Shown piece by piece: positions 62,826 through 64,000 of a stretch of 64,000 nt of DNA (position 1 is the first letter of the stretch; the number at the start of each line of letters is the position of its first letter). Position numbers and translations under genes: made by a program. The notes beneath the pieces were generated by a model. It saw only the letters and a program-made list of their open reading frames with translations, did not search any database and was not told where the DNA came from. The stretch is from MPNP01 sp965116235 (lineage in GTDB: Bacteria; Pseudomonadota; Alphaproteobacteria; Rhodobacterales; Rhodobacteraceae), in contig OZ220496.1 in the NCBI GenBank assembly GCA_965116235.1, positions 992,001 through 1,056,000 on the forward strand, in the 5' to 3' direction.

Positions 62826-63746
62826 ATGACTCAGGCCACCAAAGTGATTTTTTTGGGAACCTCGAGTTTTGCCGTTCCCGCTTTGGAATGTCTTTTGGCT
62901 CATCGCTTCGATGTGATACGGGTGCTTACCCAGCCCCCAAGAGCGGCGCATCGAGGTAAAAAAATCACCCCCACAGCCGTACATAGGCTGGCAACTGACA
63001 ACGGGCTCACGGTGAGTACGCCCTCACAATTGAATGATCCGGCTGCATTTGAGGAATTCAAGTCTCTCAAGCCCGATTTTGCCGTCGTTGTAGCCTATGG
63101 TCTGATCATTCCTCCGGCCCTTTTGACGGTTCCGACCAAGGGCTTTCTGAACGTTCATCCCTCCAAATTGCCCCGCTGGCGGGGTGCAGCGCCAATTCAG
63201 CGAACCTTGATGGCCGGAGATGCCTCAACGGGTGTCTGCATTGTCAAGGTTGTCAGAGACCTTGATGCCGGCCCAATCTATCGTCAACGAAACCATGAAA
63301 TCAAGCCCGGAACCATAGCCACTGAACTCAGTGAGGAGTTGGCACTCTCCGGCGGGACGCTTCTGGTTGACGTGCTGAACGGCTTTGAGCAGATCAAGCC
63401 TGTTGAACAGGGAAACGAGGGAATGTGTTACGCGCACAAAATCGTGAAAGAGGAGACTAGGATCGATTGGCAAAGTTCAGCCGAAGAAATTTACCACAAG
63501 ATACACGGCCTGTCTTTGTCTCCGGGAGCCTGGACCATGCACGGGAATCAGAGAATCAAGGTGTTGCGGTGTGATGTGGCTGACGGTTCCGGCGCGCCAG
63601 GACGAATTCTTGACGATACCCTTTCCATCGGCTGTGGGAAGGGAGTGATCATTCCCACTCATCTGCAAAGAGAGGGCAGGTCCGCCATGAATCTAACAGA
63701 GTTTTTGCGAGGGTATCAATTGCAAAAGGGAGATCAGCTGAACTGA
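62826..63746 (+). CDS. fmt: Methionyl-tRNA formyltransferase
   Basis: Formylates initiator Met-tRNA. The 306-residue product starts MTQATKVIFLGTSSFAVPAL and has the folate and catalytic segments GFLNVHPSKLPRWRGAAPIQ and VVRDLDAGPIY. The usual SLLP motif is SKLP here. The C-terminal tRNA-binding domain is present. Confidence 0.97.
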   Translation: MTQATKVIFLGTSSFAVPALECLLAHRFDVIRVLTQPPRAAHRGKKITPTAVHRLATDNGLTVSTPSQLNDPAAFEEFKSLKPDFAVVVAYGLIIPPALLTVPTKGFLNVHPSKLPRWRGAAPIQRTLMAGDASTGVCIVKVVRDLDAGPIYRQRNHEIKPGTIATELSEELALSGGTLLVDVLNGFEQIKPVEQGNEGMCYAHKIVKEETRIDWQSSAEEIYHKIHGLSLSPGAWTMHGNQRIKVLRCDVADGSGAPGRILDDTLSIGCGKGVIIPTHLQREGRSAMNLTEFLRGYQLQKGDQLN

Positions 63747-64000
63747 CTCGGTCAGCACAAGGAATGATGTTCATGAAACCGAGTGCGCGTCTCCATGGCA
63801 CTCCATGAGCTGGCCATGCAATTGCCGATATGGAGCAGAAGCTTGTGTTGGTTGTATGCTGAGGTGGTCAGTGCCAGTGTCAAGTCGGCTTTCTTGGTGT
63901 CTTGTGAATGCAAAAGCCAGCTGTATTGGATAGTGCACTCACCGGTGCCTTACAAAAAACGTTTTAGGCAAAAAGCCTTGCGACTAGACAGACCATGCCA
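63747..64000. other. Window end after fmt, nothing recognised
   Basis: 254 bases without a recognisable gene. truA, the usual gene after def-fmt, does not begin here. No terminator with a clear stem and U-run was seen. Confidence 0.4.

Noticed and set aside
1..64000. CRISPR arrays, rRNA genes and tRNA genes
   Set aside because: No regularly spaced repeats, and no rRNA or tRNA sequence was recognised on either strand by reading; a covariance-model scan would be decisive.

Overview
The window reads as chromosome of an uncultured alphaproteobacterium of moderate G+C content. The order rarA-crcB-RluC-type synthase-ATP12 chaperone, an aapJQMP amino-acid transporter and an rpsM-rpsK-rpoA-rplQ cluster without rpsD all fit that class. 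Placement below class is not attempted. TTG and GTG starts are common (rpsK, dapB, patB-like, pilO2, acpS). Several normally unbroken housekeeping operons are split: rpsO-pnp lies 44 kb from rbfA-truB and neither is next to infB; rpsM lacks secY-adk upstream; acpS is preceded by only the last 47 codons of pdxJ. The genome has therefore been heavily rearranged, with many internally deleted transposase relics.

Layout. 1-9.3 kb: a three-gene minus-strand operon of SNF2-type helicase, GHKL/sacsin-type ATPase and DUF1156 DNA methylase (cut by the window edge), the composition of the helicase-methylase-ATPase (Hma) type of candidate antiphage system. A broken IS5-type transposase lies beside it. 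9.8-15.7 kb: pnp, rpsO, a lytic transglycosylase and a thiamine-diphosphate enzyme. 15.9-38 kb: a cell-surface and mobile region with a lipoprotein subtilase autotransporter, an orphan DNA methyltransferase, a partial type IVb pilus operon (TcpQ-like, PilN, PilO2, PilP, PilQ, PilR; no pilin), and two paralogous autotransporters in convergent orientation. Between the two autotransporters lie a tyrosine-recombinase-like gene, a protein with a DnaA domain IV-like C-terminus, a pdxJ remnant and acpS. 38-39.4 kb: a graveyard with a Fic fragment, a 228-bp inverted-repeat element and an IS1634-type relic. 39.4-49.3 kb: sixA-like, aapPMQJ, an AEC transporter, ATP12, RluC-type synthase, crcB and rarA. 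49.3-50.7 kb: a second relic zone. 50.8-63.7 kb: a SnoaL-like protein, rplQ-rpoA-rpsK-rpsM, a BCCT transporter, truB-rbfA, dapB, a PlsC-like gene, accA, a PatB-like aminotransferase, def and fmt.

The most striking observation is that each of the two large autotransporters carries two poly-G tracts. One tract sits at about the sixth to ninth percent of the way into the leader, inside the 5' coding region, where nine G put a TAG stop directly after the tract and ten G (or seven) would join a short N-terminus with a good Shine-Dalgarno sequence to the signal peptide and the rest of the protein. The other sits upstream between a TTGCAA hexamer and a TTTAAT/TTTAGT hexamer, where its length sets a putative -35/-10 spacing. 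Both genes are out of frame as given. This is the architecture of a two-layer phase-variation switch, duplicated on convergent paralogues around a recombinase-like gene.
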